A stretch of 35,052 bases of DNA from Rhizobacter sp. (GTDB taxonomy: Bacteria > Pseudomonadota > Gammaproteobacteria > Burkholderiales > Burkholderiaceae_C), in the NCBI GenBank assembly GCA_017881025.1, contig JADGRJ010000013.1:1-35052 (forward strand), written 5' to 3'. The translations under genes and the position numbers were made by a program. The notes beneath the pieces were generated by a model. The model was not told the DNA's origin, did not search any database, and saw only the letters and a program-made list of their open reading frames with translations. Numbering within the stretch: the first letter of the stretch is position 1; the number at the start of each line of letters is the position of its first letter. This document shows, piece by piece, positions 8,261 through 17,407 of the stretch.

Positions 8261-9490
8261 TCAAACGCGCTCGAAGATTCCCGCGGCGCCCTGGCCGGTG
8301 CCGACGCACATCGTCACCATGCCGTACTTGAGGTTGTGGCGGCGCAGCGCGTGGATGACGGTCGCCGAGCGGATCGCGCCGGTCGCGCCGAGCGGATGGC
8401 CGAGGGCGATCGCGCCGCCCATCGGATTGACCTTCGCCGGATCGAGGCCGACCGAGTTGATGACCGCCAGCGACTGCGCCGCGAACGCCTCGTTCAGCTC
8501 GATCCAGCCCATGTCGTCGAGCGAGAGGCCGGCGTAGCGCAGCGCCGCCGGGATCGCCTCGATCGGGCCGATGCCCATGATCTCGGGCGGCACGCCGCGC
8601 GCCGCGAAGCTGACGAAGCGCGCGAGCGGCTTCAGGTCGAACTGCTTGACCGCCTTCTCGCTCGCCAGGATCAGCGCGCCGGCGCCGTCGCTCGTCTGCG
8701 AGCTGTTGCCCGCGGTGACGGTGCCCATGCCGGTCGCCTTGCCGGTCGGATCCTTGGGCGCCGCGAACACCGGTCGCAGCTTGGCCAGGCCCTCGAGCGA
8801 AGTGTCAGGGCGCGGCCCCTCGTCGAGCTTGACGGTGCGCGTCTTCGTCCCCTGCTCGCCGGTCGCCAGGTCGGGAAAGCGGTCGATGACGTCGATCGGC
8901 GTCATCTCGTCCGTGAACTCGCCCGCCTGCTGCGCCTTCAGCGCGCGCAGGTGCGACTCGAGCGCGAACGCGTCCTGCGCCTCGCGGCTCACCTTCCACT
9001 GCAGCGCGACCTTCTCGGCGGTGATGCCCATGCCGTAGGCGATGCCGACGTTCTCGTCGCGGGCGAAGATCTCGGGGTTGAACGACGGCTTGTTGCCGCC
9101 CATCGGCACCAGGCTCATCGACTCGGCGCCGCCGGCGATCAGCACGTCGGCCTCGCCGACGCGGATGCGGTCGGCGGCCATCTGCACGGCGGTCAGGCCC
9201 GAGGCGCAGAAGCGGTTGACGGTGACGCCGCCGACCGGCTTCGGGAAGCCGCACAGCGCGACCGCGATGCGCGCCATGTTCATGCCCTGCTCGCCTTCCG
9301 GGAACGAGCAGCCGACGATCGCGTCCTCGATCGCGGCCGGGTCGAGCGTCGGCACCTGCTTCATCGCGCTCCGGATCGCGGCGACCAGCAGATCGTCGGG
9401 CCGCGTGTTGCGGAAGAAGCCGCGCCCCGAGCGGCCGATCGGCGTCCGCGTGGCGGCGACGATGTAGGCGTCCTGCACTTGCTTGCTCAT
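8261..9490 (-). CDS. Acetyl-CoA acyltransferase (thiolase)
   Basis: MSKQVQDAYIVAATRTPIGRSGRGFFRNTRPDDLL...VNRFCASGLTAVQMAADRI...NPMGGAIALGHPLGATGAIRSATV...GMVTMCVGTGQGAAGIFE. Confidence 0.95.
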   Translation of the reverse strand: MSKQVQDAYIVAATRTPIGRSGRGFFRNTRPDDLLVAAIRSAMKQVPTLDPAAIEDAIVGCSFPEGEQGMNMARIAVALCGFPKPVGGVTVNRFCASGLTAVQMAADRIRVGEADVLIAGGAESMSLVPMGGNKPSFNPEIFARDENVGIAYGMGITAEKVALQWKVSREAQDAFALESHLRALKAQQAGEFTDEMTPIDVIDRFPDLATGEQGTKTRTVKLDEGPRPDTSLEGLAKLRPVFAAPKDPTGKATGMGTVTAGNSSQTSDGAGALILASEKAVKQFDLKPLARFVSFAARGVPPEIMGIGPIEAIPAALRYAGLSLDDMGWIELNEAFAAQSLAVINSVGLDPAKVNPMGGAIALGHPLGATGAIRSATVIHALRRHNLKYGMVTMCVGTGQGAAGIFERV

Positions 9491-9500
9491 CTTCGCTTCC

Positions 9501-11912
9501 TCAGTTGCGCACCGGCTTGCCGGTCGACAGCATTCCCATGATCCGTTCCTGCGTCTTCGGGTGGTCGAGCAGCGCGCAGAAGCGCTGCCGCTCCATCGCC
9601 ATCAGGTACTCCTCGCTCACCAGCGATCCGGCGTCGACGTCGCCGCCGCAGACCACCTCGGCGATCTGCGACGCGACGTGGAAGTCGTGCCCGCTGATGA
9701 AGCCGCCGTCGCGCATGTTGACGAGCTGGACCTTGATCGTGGCGATGGCGTTCCTGCCCGCGACCGGGAACGGCGCCTTCGCCGGTGCGCGCCAGCCGCT
9801 CTCGCTCATCGCCTTGACCTGCTCCGTCGCGACATGGAGCAGTTCGTCCTTGTGCGGGACGATGACGTCGCTCCAGAGCAGGTAGCCGAGCTTCCTGCTC
9901 TCGATCGCGCTCGTGCCGACCTTGGCCGTCGCCGCGCTCGTGAAGCCGTCGGTGAGGAACTTGAGGAGGTCGGCGTTGGCGTTGCCGGCCGACGCCATCT
10001 CGGCGGCGCGGCGCGCCAGGTAGGCCAGGCCGCCACCCGCAGGGATCAGGCCGACGCCGACCTCGACGAAGCCCATGTAGCTTTCCATCGCGGCGACGCG
10101 ACGCGAGCAGTGCAGAGCGATCTCGTTGCCGCCGCCGAGGGCGATGCCGCGAACGGCCGCGACGACCGGGACGCTCGCGTAGCGGATTCGCAGCATCGCG
10201 TCCTGCAGCTTCTTGACCTCGGGCAGGATGCCCTTGCCGCCGCTCTTCATGAACACCGGCATGAGCGCCTCGAGGTTGGCGCCGGCCGAGAAGACGTCGT
10301 CGGGCGACCAGACGACGAGGCCCTGGTACGAGGCTTCGGCGAGATCGACCGCCTTCAGCAGGCCCTCGATCACGGCCGGGCTGATGAGGTGGAGCTTGGC
10401 GGTGATGCTCGCGATCAGCACCTCGCCGTCGAGCGTCCAGACACGGACCTCGTCGTTCTTGAAGACCTCGGTGCCGGACTTCAGCGGGGTCGTGGCGTCG
10501 GCGCCGTGGACGCTGTCGCGGAACGCCTGGCGCCGGTAGACCGGCAGCGTGCTCGGCGCCACGAAGCGGGCGCGGGCGGCGCTGTACGAGCCCTCCGGCC
10601 GATGCACGCCGGCGTCGGCGCTGCCGAGCCCGTCGAACACCCACGACGGCAGCGGCGCGCTGCTGAGCGCCTTGCCGGCCTCGATGTCTTCCTTCACCCA
10701 CTGTGCGACCTGCGACCAGCCGGCCGCCTGCCAGAGCTCGAACGGCCCCTGGCTCGTGCCGAAGCCCCAGCGCATCGCGAAGTCGATGTCGCGCGCGCTC
10801 TCGGCGACGTCGGCGAGGTGGACCGCGGCGTAGTGGAAGCTGTCGCGCAGGATCGCCCACAGGAACTGCGCCTGCGGGTTCTTCGAGTCGTGCAGGAGCT
10901 TCAGCCGCTCGGCCGGCGGCTTCTTGAGGATGCGGGCGACGACCTCGTCGGCCTTGCCGCCGCCGGGAACGTAGTCGCCGGTCGCCGGGTCGTAGCGCAG
11001 GATGTCCTTGCCGACCTTCTTGTAGAAGCCGGCGCCCGTCTTCTGGCCGAGCGCGCCGGCATCGAGCAGCTTCTGCAGCACCGGCGGCGTCGCGAAGCTG
11101 GCGAAGAACGGATCGTTGCCCTGCTCCGGGCCGAGGTTGTCCTGCAGCGTCTTGATGACGTGCGCCATCGTGTCGAGGCCGACGACGTCGGCGGTGCGGA
11201 ACGTCCCCGAGCTCGCCCGGCCGAGCTTCTTGCCGGTGAGGTCGTCGACGACGTCGTAGCTGAGGCCGTAGGTCTCGGCCTCCTTCATCGTCGCCAGCAT
11301 GCCGGCGATGCCGACGCGGTTGGCGATGAAGTTGGGCGTGTCCTTGGCGCGGACGACCGACTTGCCGAGCGCCGTCGTCACGAAGGCTTCGAGCTCGTCG
11401 AGGATCTTCGGATCGGTCGTCGGCGTCGCGATCAGCTCGACCAGCGCCATGTAGCGCGGCGGGTTGAAGAAGTGGATGCCGCAGAAGCGCGGCCTGATCT
11501 CCTCGGGCAGCACCTCGGAGAGCTTGGTGATGCTGAGCCCCGAGGTGTTGCTCGCGACGATCGCGTGCGGCGCGATCGCCGGCGCGACCTTGGTGTAGAG
11601 GTCGAGCTTCCAGTCCATGCGCTCGGCGATCGCCTCGATGACGAGGTCGCATTCCTTCAGCCTGTCGAGGTGCTCCTCGTAGTTGGCCTGCTCGATCAGG
11701 CCTGAGTCCTCGGCGACGCCGAGCGGCGAAGGCTTGAGCTTCTTCAGGTTCTCGACCGCCTTGGCGACGATGCCGTTCTTGGGGCCCTCCTTGGCGGGCA
11801 GGTCGAACAGGATCACCGGCACGCGCACGTTGACGAGGTGGGCGGCGATCTGCGCGCCCATGACGCCGGCGCCGAGGACGGCGACCTTCCTGACGTTGAA
11901 TCGTTGTTGCAT
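9501..11912 (-). CDS. 3-hydroxyacyl-CoA dehydrogenase / enoyl-CoA hydratase bifunctional protein
   Basis: MQQRFNVRKVAVLGAGVMGAQIAAHLVNVRVPVILFDLPAKEGPKNG...GIHFFNPPRYMALVELI...; C-terminal crotonase domain VVAAVRGIALGGGNEIALHC. Confidence 0.94.
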   Translation of the reverse strand: MQQRFNVRKVAVLGAGVMGAQIAAHLVNVRVPVILFDLPAKEGPKNGIVAKAVENLKKLKPSPLGVAEDSGLIEQANYEEHLDRLKECDLVIEAIAERMDWKLDLYTKVAPAIAPHAIVASNTSGLSITKLSEVLPEEIRPRFCGIHFFNPPRYMALVELIATPTTDPKILDELEAFVTTALGKSVVRAKDTPNFIANRVGIAGMLATMKEAETYGLSYDVVDDLTGKKLGRASSGTFRTADVVGLDTMAHVIKTLQDNLGPEQGNDPFFASFATPPVLQKLLDAGALGQKTGAGFYKKVGKDILRYDPATGDYVPGGGKADEVVARILKKPPAERLKLLHDSKNPQAQFLWAILRDSFHYAAVHLADVAESARDIDFAMRWGFGTSQGPFELWQAAGWSQVAQWVKEDIEAGKALSSAPLPSWVFDGLGSADAGVHRPEGSYSAARARFVAPSTLPVYRRQAFRDSVHGADATTPLKSGTEVFKNDEVRVWTLDGEVLIASITAKLHLISPAVIEGLLKAVDLAEASYQGLVVWSPDDVFSAGANLEALMPVFMKSGGKGILPEVKKLQDAMLRIRYASVPVVAAVRGIALGGGNEIALHCSRRVAAMESYMGFVEVGVGLIPAGGGLAYLARRAAEMASAGNANADLLKFLTDGFTSAATAKVGTSAIESRKLGYLLWSDVIVPHKDELLHVATEQVKAMSESGWRAPAKAPFPVAGRNAIATIKVQLVNMRDGGFISGHDFHVASQIAEVVCGGDVDAGSLVSEEYLMAMERQRFCALLDHPKTQERIMGMLSTGKPVRN

Positions 11913-11926
11913 TGCTGCTCCCGTGC

Positions 11927-12385
11927 TCACTCGGCGCGAACCCACGTCTGCGTGCGGCCGAGCAGCGAGATGCCGACGAAGCCGCGCACCTCCAGCTTCG
12001 TGCCGTTGTCGACCAGCTTCATCTTCGACTTGTAGACCTTGCCGTTGTTCGGGTCGAGGATGTCGCCGCCCTCGAAGACCGCCTTGTCGTCGGCGCTCTG
12101 CTTCATGTTGCGGATGATGGTCAGGCCGAGGATGGGCTTGTCCTTGCGGTCGTCGCTGCAGTCCTTGCAGACCGCGTCCTTCGGCGACTCGGGGTCGAGG
12201 AACTTCTCGACCTTGCCGGTGTAGACGCCGTTCGCCTCGACGATGCGGACGAGCGACTTGTCCTTCTTGGTGTTGTCGTCGATCGTGCGCCAGACGCCGG
12301 CGGGCGACGTCACCTGCGCGGCGGCAGCGAAGGCGGCGCCGGCGAGCAGGCAGGCGACGGCGAGGTTCTTCTGGGTGAGGATCAT
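11927..12385 (-). CDS. DUF2147 domain-containing exported protein
   Basis: Signal peptide MILTQKNLAVACLLAGAAFAAAAQ, then SPAGVWRTIDDNTKKDKSLVRIVEANGVYTGKVEKFL...CKDCSDDRKDKPILGLTIIRNMK...GGDILDPNNGKVYKSKMKL: DUF2147 pattern. Confidence 0.85.
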   Translation of the reverse strand: MILTQKNLAVACLLAGAAFAAAAQVTSPAGVWRTIDDNTKKDKSLVRIVEANGVYTGKVEKFLDPESPKDAVCKDCSDDRKDKPILGLTIIRNMKQSADDKAVFEGGDILDPNNGKVYKSKMKLVDNGTKLEVRGFVGISLLGRTQTWVRAE

Positions 12386-12398
12386 GGTTCCGGTCCGA

Positions 12399-14189
12399 TC
12401 AGAAAAGAGCCGCATCGAAGTCCATCATCGGCGCCGCCCCGGTCCGGGCGCTGCCGATGAGCCCCGCCGTCTCCGGCAGCAGCTTGGCGAAATAGAAGCG
12501 CGCGGTGGCGAGCTTGGCGACGTAGAACCCGTCGCCCGACGACGCCTTGTCGAGCGCCACCTTGGCCATCCTCGCCCACAGGTAGGCGAAGACGAGGTGG
12601 CCGCAGACACGCAGGTAGTCGACCGCCGCGGCGCCAACCTCGTCGGGGTTCTTGAACGCCTTCATGCCGATCTCGGTGGTGAGCTTGGTGACCTTGCCGC
12701 CGAGGTCGGCGAGCGGGTTGACGAACTCCTGCATCGCCTCGTTGGTCCCTTCCTCCTCGACGAAGGCCTCGACCAGCTTGCCGAACTTCTTCAGTTTCGC
12801 ACCGTTGTCGGCGAGCACCTTCCTGCCCAGCAGGTCGAGCGACTGGATCGTGTTCGTGCCCTCGTAGATCATGTTGATGCGCGAGTCGCGCACGAACTGC
12901 TCCATCCCCGACTCGCGGATATAGCCGTGGCCGCCGTAGACCTGCAGGCAGTGCGAGGTCGCGATCCAGGCGTTGTCGGTGAAGAACGCCTTGACGATCG
13001 GCGTCAGCAGCGCGACCAGGTCGGCGCATTCCTTCTTCACGTCCTCGTCGTCGCTCGCCAGCTCGCGGTCGAGGAGCAGCGTCGTGAACACCGCCAGCGC
13101 CCTGCCCCCTTCCGCGAAAGCGCGCGCGGTGAGCAGCATCTTCCTGACGTCGGGGTGGACGATGATCGGGTCGGCCGGCTTGTCGGGTGCCTTCGGGCCC
13201 GAGAGCGAGCGCATCTGCAGCCGCTCCTTGGCGTAGACGGCAGCGTTCTGATAGGCCACTTCGGTGAGCCCGAGCGACTGCATTCCCACGCCCAGGCGCG
13301 CCGCGTTCATCATCACGAACATCGCCTGCAGACCCTTGTTCGGCTGGCCGACGAGGCTGCCCACGGCGCCGTCGAGGACGATCTGCGCGGTCGCGTTGCC
13401 GTGGATTCCCATCTTGTGCTCGAGGCCGCCGCACCAGATGCCGTTCCTCTCGCCGAGCGACCCGTCGGCCTTCACGTTCCACTTCGGCACGACGAAGAGC
13501 GAGATGCCCTTCGATCCCGTCGGCGCATCGGGCAGGCGGGCGAGGACGAGGTGGACGATGTTCTCGGCCATGTCGTGCTCGCCGGCGGAGATGAAGATCT
13601 TGTTGCCGGTGAGGCGATACGAGCCGTCGGCCTGCGGCTCGGCCTTGGTGCGGAGCAGGCCGAGGTCGGTTCCGCACTGCGGCTCGGTCAGGCACATGGT
13701 GCCGGTCCAGCGGCCGCTCGTCAGCTTGCCCAGATAACTCTGCTTCTGCTCGTCGGTGCCGAAAGCGCGCAGGCACTCGTAGGCGCCGTGCGAGAGGCCG
13801 GGATACATCGTCCATGCCTGGTTCGCCGAGTTGAGCATCTCGAACAGGCACTGGCTGACGACGTGCGGCAAGCCCTGGCCGCCGAACGCGGGATCGCAGC
13901 TGAGCGCCGGCCAGCCGCCCTCGACGTACTTGGCGTACGCGTCCTTGAAGCCGGTGGGGGTCTTCACCTCGTGCGTCGCCTTGTCGAGCGTGCAGCCCTC
14001 GGCGTCGCCGATCGCGTTCAGGGGCGCCAGCACCTCGCTCGCGAACTTGCCGGCTTCTTCGAGGACGGCGTCGATCGTCTCGACGTCGACATCGGCGTGC
14101 GCAGGCAAGAGCTTCAGCGCGCCGACGACGTCGAGCACCTCGTGCAGGACGAAGCGCATGTCGCGCAGCGGCGGGGAATAGGACGGCAT
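12399..14189 (-). CDS. Acyl-CoA dehydrogenase (long ~600-aa type, DmdC/FadE-like)
   Basis: MPSYSPPLRDMRFVLHEVLDVVGALKLLPAHADVDVETIDAVLEEAGKFASEVLAPLN...MCLTEPQCGTDLGLLRTKAEPQADGSYRLTGNKIFISAGEHD...QVYGGHGYIRESGMEQFVRDSRINMIYEGTN. Confidence 0.94.
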   Translation of the reverse strand: MPSYSPPLRDMRFVLHEVLDVVGALKLLPAHADVDVETIDAVLEEAGKFASEVLAPLNAIGDAEGCTLDKATHEVKTPTGFKDAYAKYVEGGWPALSCDPAFGGQGLPHVVSQCLFEMLNSANQAWTMYPGLSHGAYECLRAFGTDEQKQSYLGKLTSGRWTGTMCLTEPQCGTDLGLLRTKAEPQADGSYRLTGNKIFISAGEHDMAENIVHLVLARLPDAPTGSKGISLFVVPKWNVKADGSLGERNGIWCGGLEHKMGIHGNATAQIVLDGAVGSLVGQPNKGLQAMFVMMNAARLGVGMQSLGLTEVAYQNAAVYAKERLQMRSLSGPKAPDKPADPIIVHPDVRKMLLTARAFAEGGRALAVFTTLLLDRELASDDEDVKKECADLVALLTPIVKAFFTDNAWIATSHCLQVYGGHGYIRESGMEQFVRDSRINMIYEGTNTIQSLDLLGRKVLADNGAKLKKFGKLVEAFVEEEGTNEAMQEFVNPLADLGGKVTKLTTEIGMKAFKNPDEVGAAAVDYLRVCGHLVFAYLWARMAKVALDKASSGDGFYVAKLATARFYFAKLLPETAGLIGSARTGAAPMMDFDAALF

Positions 14190-14225
14190 GTCGAAGACTC
14201 CTTGGAGGCTGGAAACGAAGGACGG

Positions 14226-14939
14226 TCAGGCGCAGTCGGCCGAGGGCGACGGACCCGGCGGCGGCGTCGCCGCATGGGCGAGCAGCCGCTCGAACGCGGC
14301 GCGGGCGCGCTCCTCGGCGCCGGCGTGGCGCAGGAAGCGCGCGTCGTGATGAAGCGCAAGAATGAGGCCGTGGATCTCGAACAGCAGCTGGCCCGCGTCG
14401 GTATCTGCGCGCAGGTGGCCCTCGTCGACGGCGGCGCGGATCGCACGCTCGAGCGCGTTCTGCCAGGTCTGCACCATCGTCACGAGGGCATCTCGCACCG
14501 GCCCGGGACGGTCGTCGAACTCGACCGCGCCGCTGATGTAGATGCAGCCGGAATCGATCTCGACCGAGACGCGCCGCACCCAGCGGTCGAAGAGAGCGTG
14601 CAGCCGCGGCAGGCCCCGCGCCGCGCTCATCGACGGGCGGAACACTTCGGCCTCGAACTTGGCGTGGTATTCCTTGACGACCGAGATCTGCAATTCCTCG
14701 CGCGAGCCGAAGTGGGCGAAGACGCCCGACTTGCTCATGCCGATCACCTCGGCCAAGGCGCCGATCGAGAGACCCTCGAGGCCGATGTGCGAGGCGAGGG
14801 CGAGCGCTGCGTCGAGAATGGCGGCGCGCGTCTGCCGGCCCTTCATGAGCGGGCGCGCGGGCGCCGGCTCGGCCGAAGCGTCGGCGCTGGTGTCGTCGGC
14901 GTCGAGGAGCGAACTCATGGGCAAAAGGCGGGGAGTCAT
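14226..14939 (-). CDS. TetR/AcrR-family transcriptional regulator
   Basis: KGRQTRAAILDAALALASHIGLEGLSIGALAEVIGMSKSGVFAHFGSREELQISVVKEY: TetR N-terminal HTH; first gene of the beta-oxidation operon. Alternative start at MSSLLDADD. Confidence 0.9.
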   Translation of the reverse strand: MTPRLLPMSSLLDADDTSADASAEPAPARPLMKGRQTRAAILDAALALASHIGLEGLSIGALAEVIGMSKSGVFAHFGSREELQISVVKEYHAKFEAEVFRPSMSAARGLPRLHALFDRWVRRVSVEIDSGCIYISGAVEFDDRPGPVRDALVTMVQTWQNALERAIRAAVDEGHLRADTDAGQLLFEIHGLILALHHDARFLRHAGAEERARAAFERLLAHAATPPPGPSPSADCA

Positions 14940-14944
14940 GAAAT

Positions 14945-14958
14945 CGAACGATCGTGCT
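14945..14958. promoter_or_regulatory. Candidate TetR-type operator (palindromic core ACGATCGT)
   Basis: Sequence GAACGATCGTGC with a perfect 8-bp palindromic core, just upstream of the TetR start and between divergent genes. Confidence 0.35.
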
Positions 14959-15040
14959 ATTTTGCCGGAACGGACGCGGCCTCGCCACGTCAGGGTGCCG
15001 TGATCGTGCGGATTTGTGCTCTTTCGTCGCGGGCCGGCGG

Positions 15041-16015
15041 GTGAAGGTCGCGGTCGTCGGCCTTGGCGCCGTCGGTGGCCTGATCGCGGCCCGGCTCGCG
15101 CGCTCCGGCCACGAGGTCTCGGCGCTGGCGCGCGGCGAGACGCTCGCCCGCGTCCGCCGCGACGGGCTCCAGGTCGAGAGCGCGCGCGGATCGTTCTCGG
15201 TCGCGCTGGCGGCGAGCGACGACGCGGCGACGCTCGGCCCGCAAGAGCTCGTCGTCATCGCCGTCAAGGCGCCGGCGCTTCCCGTGGTGGCAGCGTCGAT
15301 CGGGCCGCTGCTCACGCCGACGACGGTGCTCCTGCCGGCGATGAACGGCGTCCCGTGGTGGTTCCTTCCCGCCGCGCTGCCCGAGCAGGCGCCGCTCGCC
15401 AGCGTCGATCCGGGCGGTCGCCTGCTCGCCCGGCTGCCGCTCGGCCGCGTCCTCGGCTGCGTCGTCCACCTCGCGGCATCGAGCCCGGCGCCGGGGCGCG
15501 TTCGCCACAACATCGGCGAGAGACTGATTGTCGGCGAGCCGGCGGGCGGCAAGTCGGCGCGCGTCGACGCGGTGTGCGCCGCGCTCGCCAGCGCGGGCTT
15601 TCAGGCCGAGGCCAGCGCCGACGTGCGCGGCGACGTCTGGTACAAGCTCTGGGGCAACATGACGATCAACCCGGTCTCCGCGCTCACCGGCGCACTGACC
15701 GACGCCATCCTCGACGACTCGCTGGTACGCGAGTTCGTGCTCCGCTGCATGGCCGAGGCCGCCGAGATCGGCGCCCGCATCGGCTGCCCGATCGCGCAAT
15801 CGGGCGCCGACCGGCTCGACCTGACGCGCGAGCTCGGCGGCTTTCGCACGTCGATGCTGCAGGACGCCGACGCCGGCCGCACGATCGAGCTCGACGCGCT
15901 GGTCACTGCCGTCCACGAGATCGCCCGCCGCGTCGGCATCGCCGCTCCCAACGTCGGCGCGCTGCTCGGCCTGACCCGGCTGATGGCGCGCGGTCGCGGC
16001 CTCTACGGCTCGTAA
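15041..16015 (+). CDS. 2-dehydropantoate 2-reductase (ketopantoate reductase family)
   Basis: VKVAVVGLGAVGGLIAARLARSGHEVSALARGETLARVRRDGLQV...NGVPWWF...DVWYKLWGNMTINPVSALTGA...; GTG start at 15041. Confidence 0.9.
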   Translation: MKVAVVGLGAVGGLIAARLARSGHEVSALARGETLARVRRDGLQVESARGSFSVALAASDDAATLGPQELVVIAVKAPALPVVAASIGPLLTPTTVLLPAMNGVPWWFLPAALPEQAPLASVDPGGRLLARLPLGRVLGCVVHLAASSPAPGRVRHNIGERLIVGEPAGGKSARVDAVCAALASAGFQAEASADVRGDVWYKLWGNMTINPVSALTGALTDAILDDSLVREFVLRCMAEAAEIGARIGCPIAQSGADRLDLTRELGGFRTSMLQDADAGRTIELDALVTAVHEIARRVGIAAPNVGALLGLTRLMARGRGLYGS

Positions 16016-16089
16016 GTCGCTGCTTGCTTCGACCGTGCGTCGTGCCCGGCGTCGCGCCCGCGCGTCGTTGTCTTGAGCATGGCCGCGCC

Positions 16090-16668
16090 ATGGTTTACGC
16101 TCGGGGCTCCATGGAAGTCCTGCAGCTCGACATGTCCGGTCGCCCGCAGTCGTGGATCTCGGCCAAGGAAGCCGCCGTGATCTACGCCAGCGACGGCGTC
16201 GCCTGGACGCTCGGCGAAACGTTCCACGTCCTGCGCGGCGGCACGCAGCGGCGCACCGGCCTGCAATCGCGGATCGAGGTGCATCCGATCATCGCCGTGC
16301 GCGGCGCCGTGCCGAGCCGCGCCTGGCGGCGCTCGCCGGCGCTCAGCAACCCGAAGCTGTTCGCGCGCGACCGCCAGGTCTGCGCCTACTGCGTCGGGCA
16401 CTTCCACCTCGACGACCTGACGCGCGAGCACATCGTGCCGACCTCGCGCGGCGGCGGCGACAGCTGGATGAACTGCATCACCGCCTGCCGCGCCTGCAAC
16501 GGCCACAAGGGCAACCGCCTGCCCGAGGAAGCGCGCATGTCGCTGCACTACCTGCCCTATGTGCCGAGCCTGCACGAGGACATGATCCTGCGCGGCCGGC
16601 GCATCCTCGCCGACCAGATGGAGTTCCTGCTCGCCAGCGTGCCGCGCTCGAGCCGCCTGCACGGCTAG
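16090..16668 (+). CDS. HNH endonuclease
   Basis: ...PKLFARDRQVCAYCVGHFHLDDLTREHIVPTSRGGGDSWMNCITACRACNGHKGNRLPEEA: CxxC...HIVPxSxGG...N...CxxCN HNH motif. Start at 16090 (alternative 16111). Confidence 0.88.
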   Translation: MVYARGSMEVLQLDMSGRPQSWISAKEAAVIYASDGVAWTLGETFHVLRGGTQRRTGLQSRIEVHPIIAVRGAVPSRAWRRSPALSNPKLFARDRQVCAYCVGHFHLDDLTREHIVPTSRGGGDSWMNCITACRACNGHKGNRLPEEARMSLHYLPYVPSLHEDMILRGRRILADQMEFLLASVPRSSRLHG

Positions 16669-16831
16669 GTCGAACGAGGGCGCAACTGCGCATCCCGTCA
16701 CGTCGCTCTCCGGCGCTTCACAGTTCTTTGCGCGGGCTTTCCGTGCAGCCAGGACGGCAGCCGATCGCTTGTGGTCAACTGATGCGCAGCCCCTGCCGTT
16801 GGCAGAGGATCGCATCTGCAAGGAGAGGACC

Positions 16832-17407
16832 ATGAGACGACTCTTGAGCGCCCTGGCGGTCGCCGCGCTGACCGCCTGCACGACCTCGAACCCCGACGTC
16901 GTCCGCCGCTACGAGACGCAACGCCTGTCGCAGGTGTACGACGCGACCGTCCTGTCCGTGCGCCCGGTCACGGTCGAAGGCGGCCAGAGCGGCATCGGCG
17001 CCGGCGCCGGCGCGGTCGCCGGCGGCGTCGCCGGATCGACGATCGGCGGCCACCGCGATTCGATCGTCGGCACCGTCGTCGGCGCGGTCGTCGGCGGCGT
17101 CATCGGCAACGCCGTCGAGCGCGGCGCGACACGCGAGAACGCGGTCGAGATCGTCGTCCAGCTGAGGAACGGCGAGCGCCGCGCGATCGTTCAGGGCGCC
17201 GGCGGCGAAGCCTTCGTGCCGGGCGACGCGGTCGTCCTCGTCACCACCGGGGGGCGCACGCGCATCTCGCGCGCGCCGCAGCCGGGCGGGTATCCGGCGC
17301 CCGCGGCCTACCCCGCGCCGTCGACCTATCCGGCGCCGGCGGACTATCCGAACGCGCCGGTGCAGCCGGTCTATCCGCCGTCGGGACCGGTGCCGCCGCG
17401 CAGCTGA
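16832..17407 (+). CDS. Glycine-zipper 2TM lipoprotein (SlyB/Pcp-like) with Pro-rich repeated C-terminus
   Basis: Lipobox-like MRRLLSALAVAALTACTTS; glycine zipper GIGAGAGAVAGGVAGSTIGGHRDSIVGTVVGAVVGGVIGNAVE; C-terminal YPAPAAYPAPSTYPAPADYP repeats. Confidence 0.85.
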   Translation: MRRLLSALAVAALTACTTSNPDVVRRYETQRLSQVYDATVLSVRPVTVEGGQSGIGAGAGAVAGGVAGSTIGGHRDSIVGTVVGAVVGGVIGNAVERGATRENAVEIVVQLRNGERRAIVQGAGGEAFVPGDAVVLVTTGGRTRISRAPQPGGYPAPAAYPAPSTYPAPADYPNAPVQPVYPPSGPVPPRS

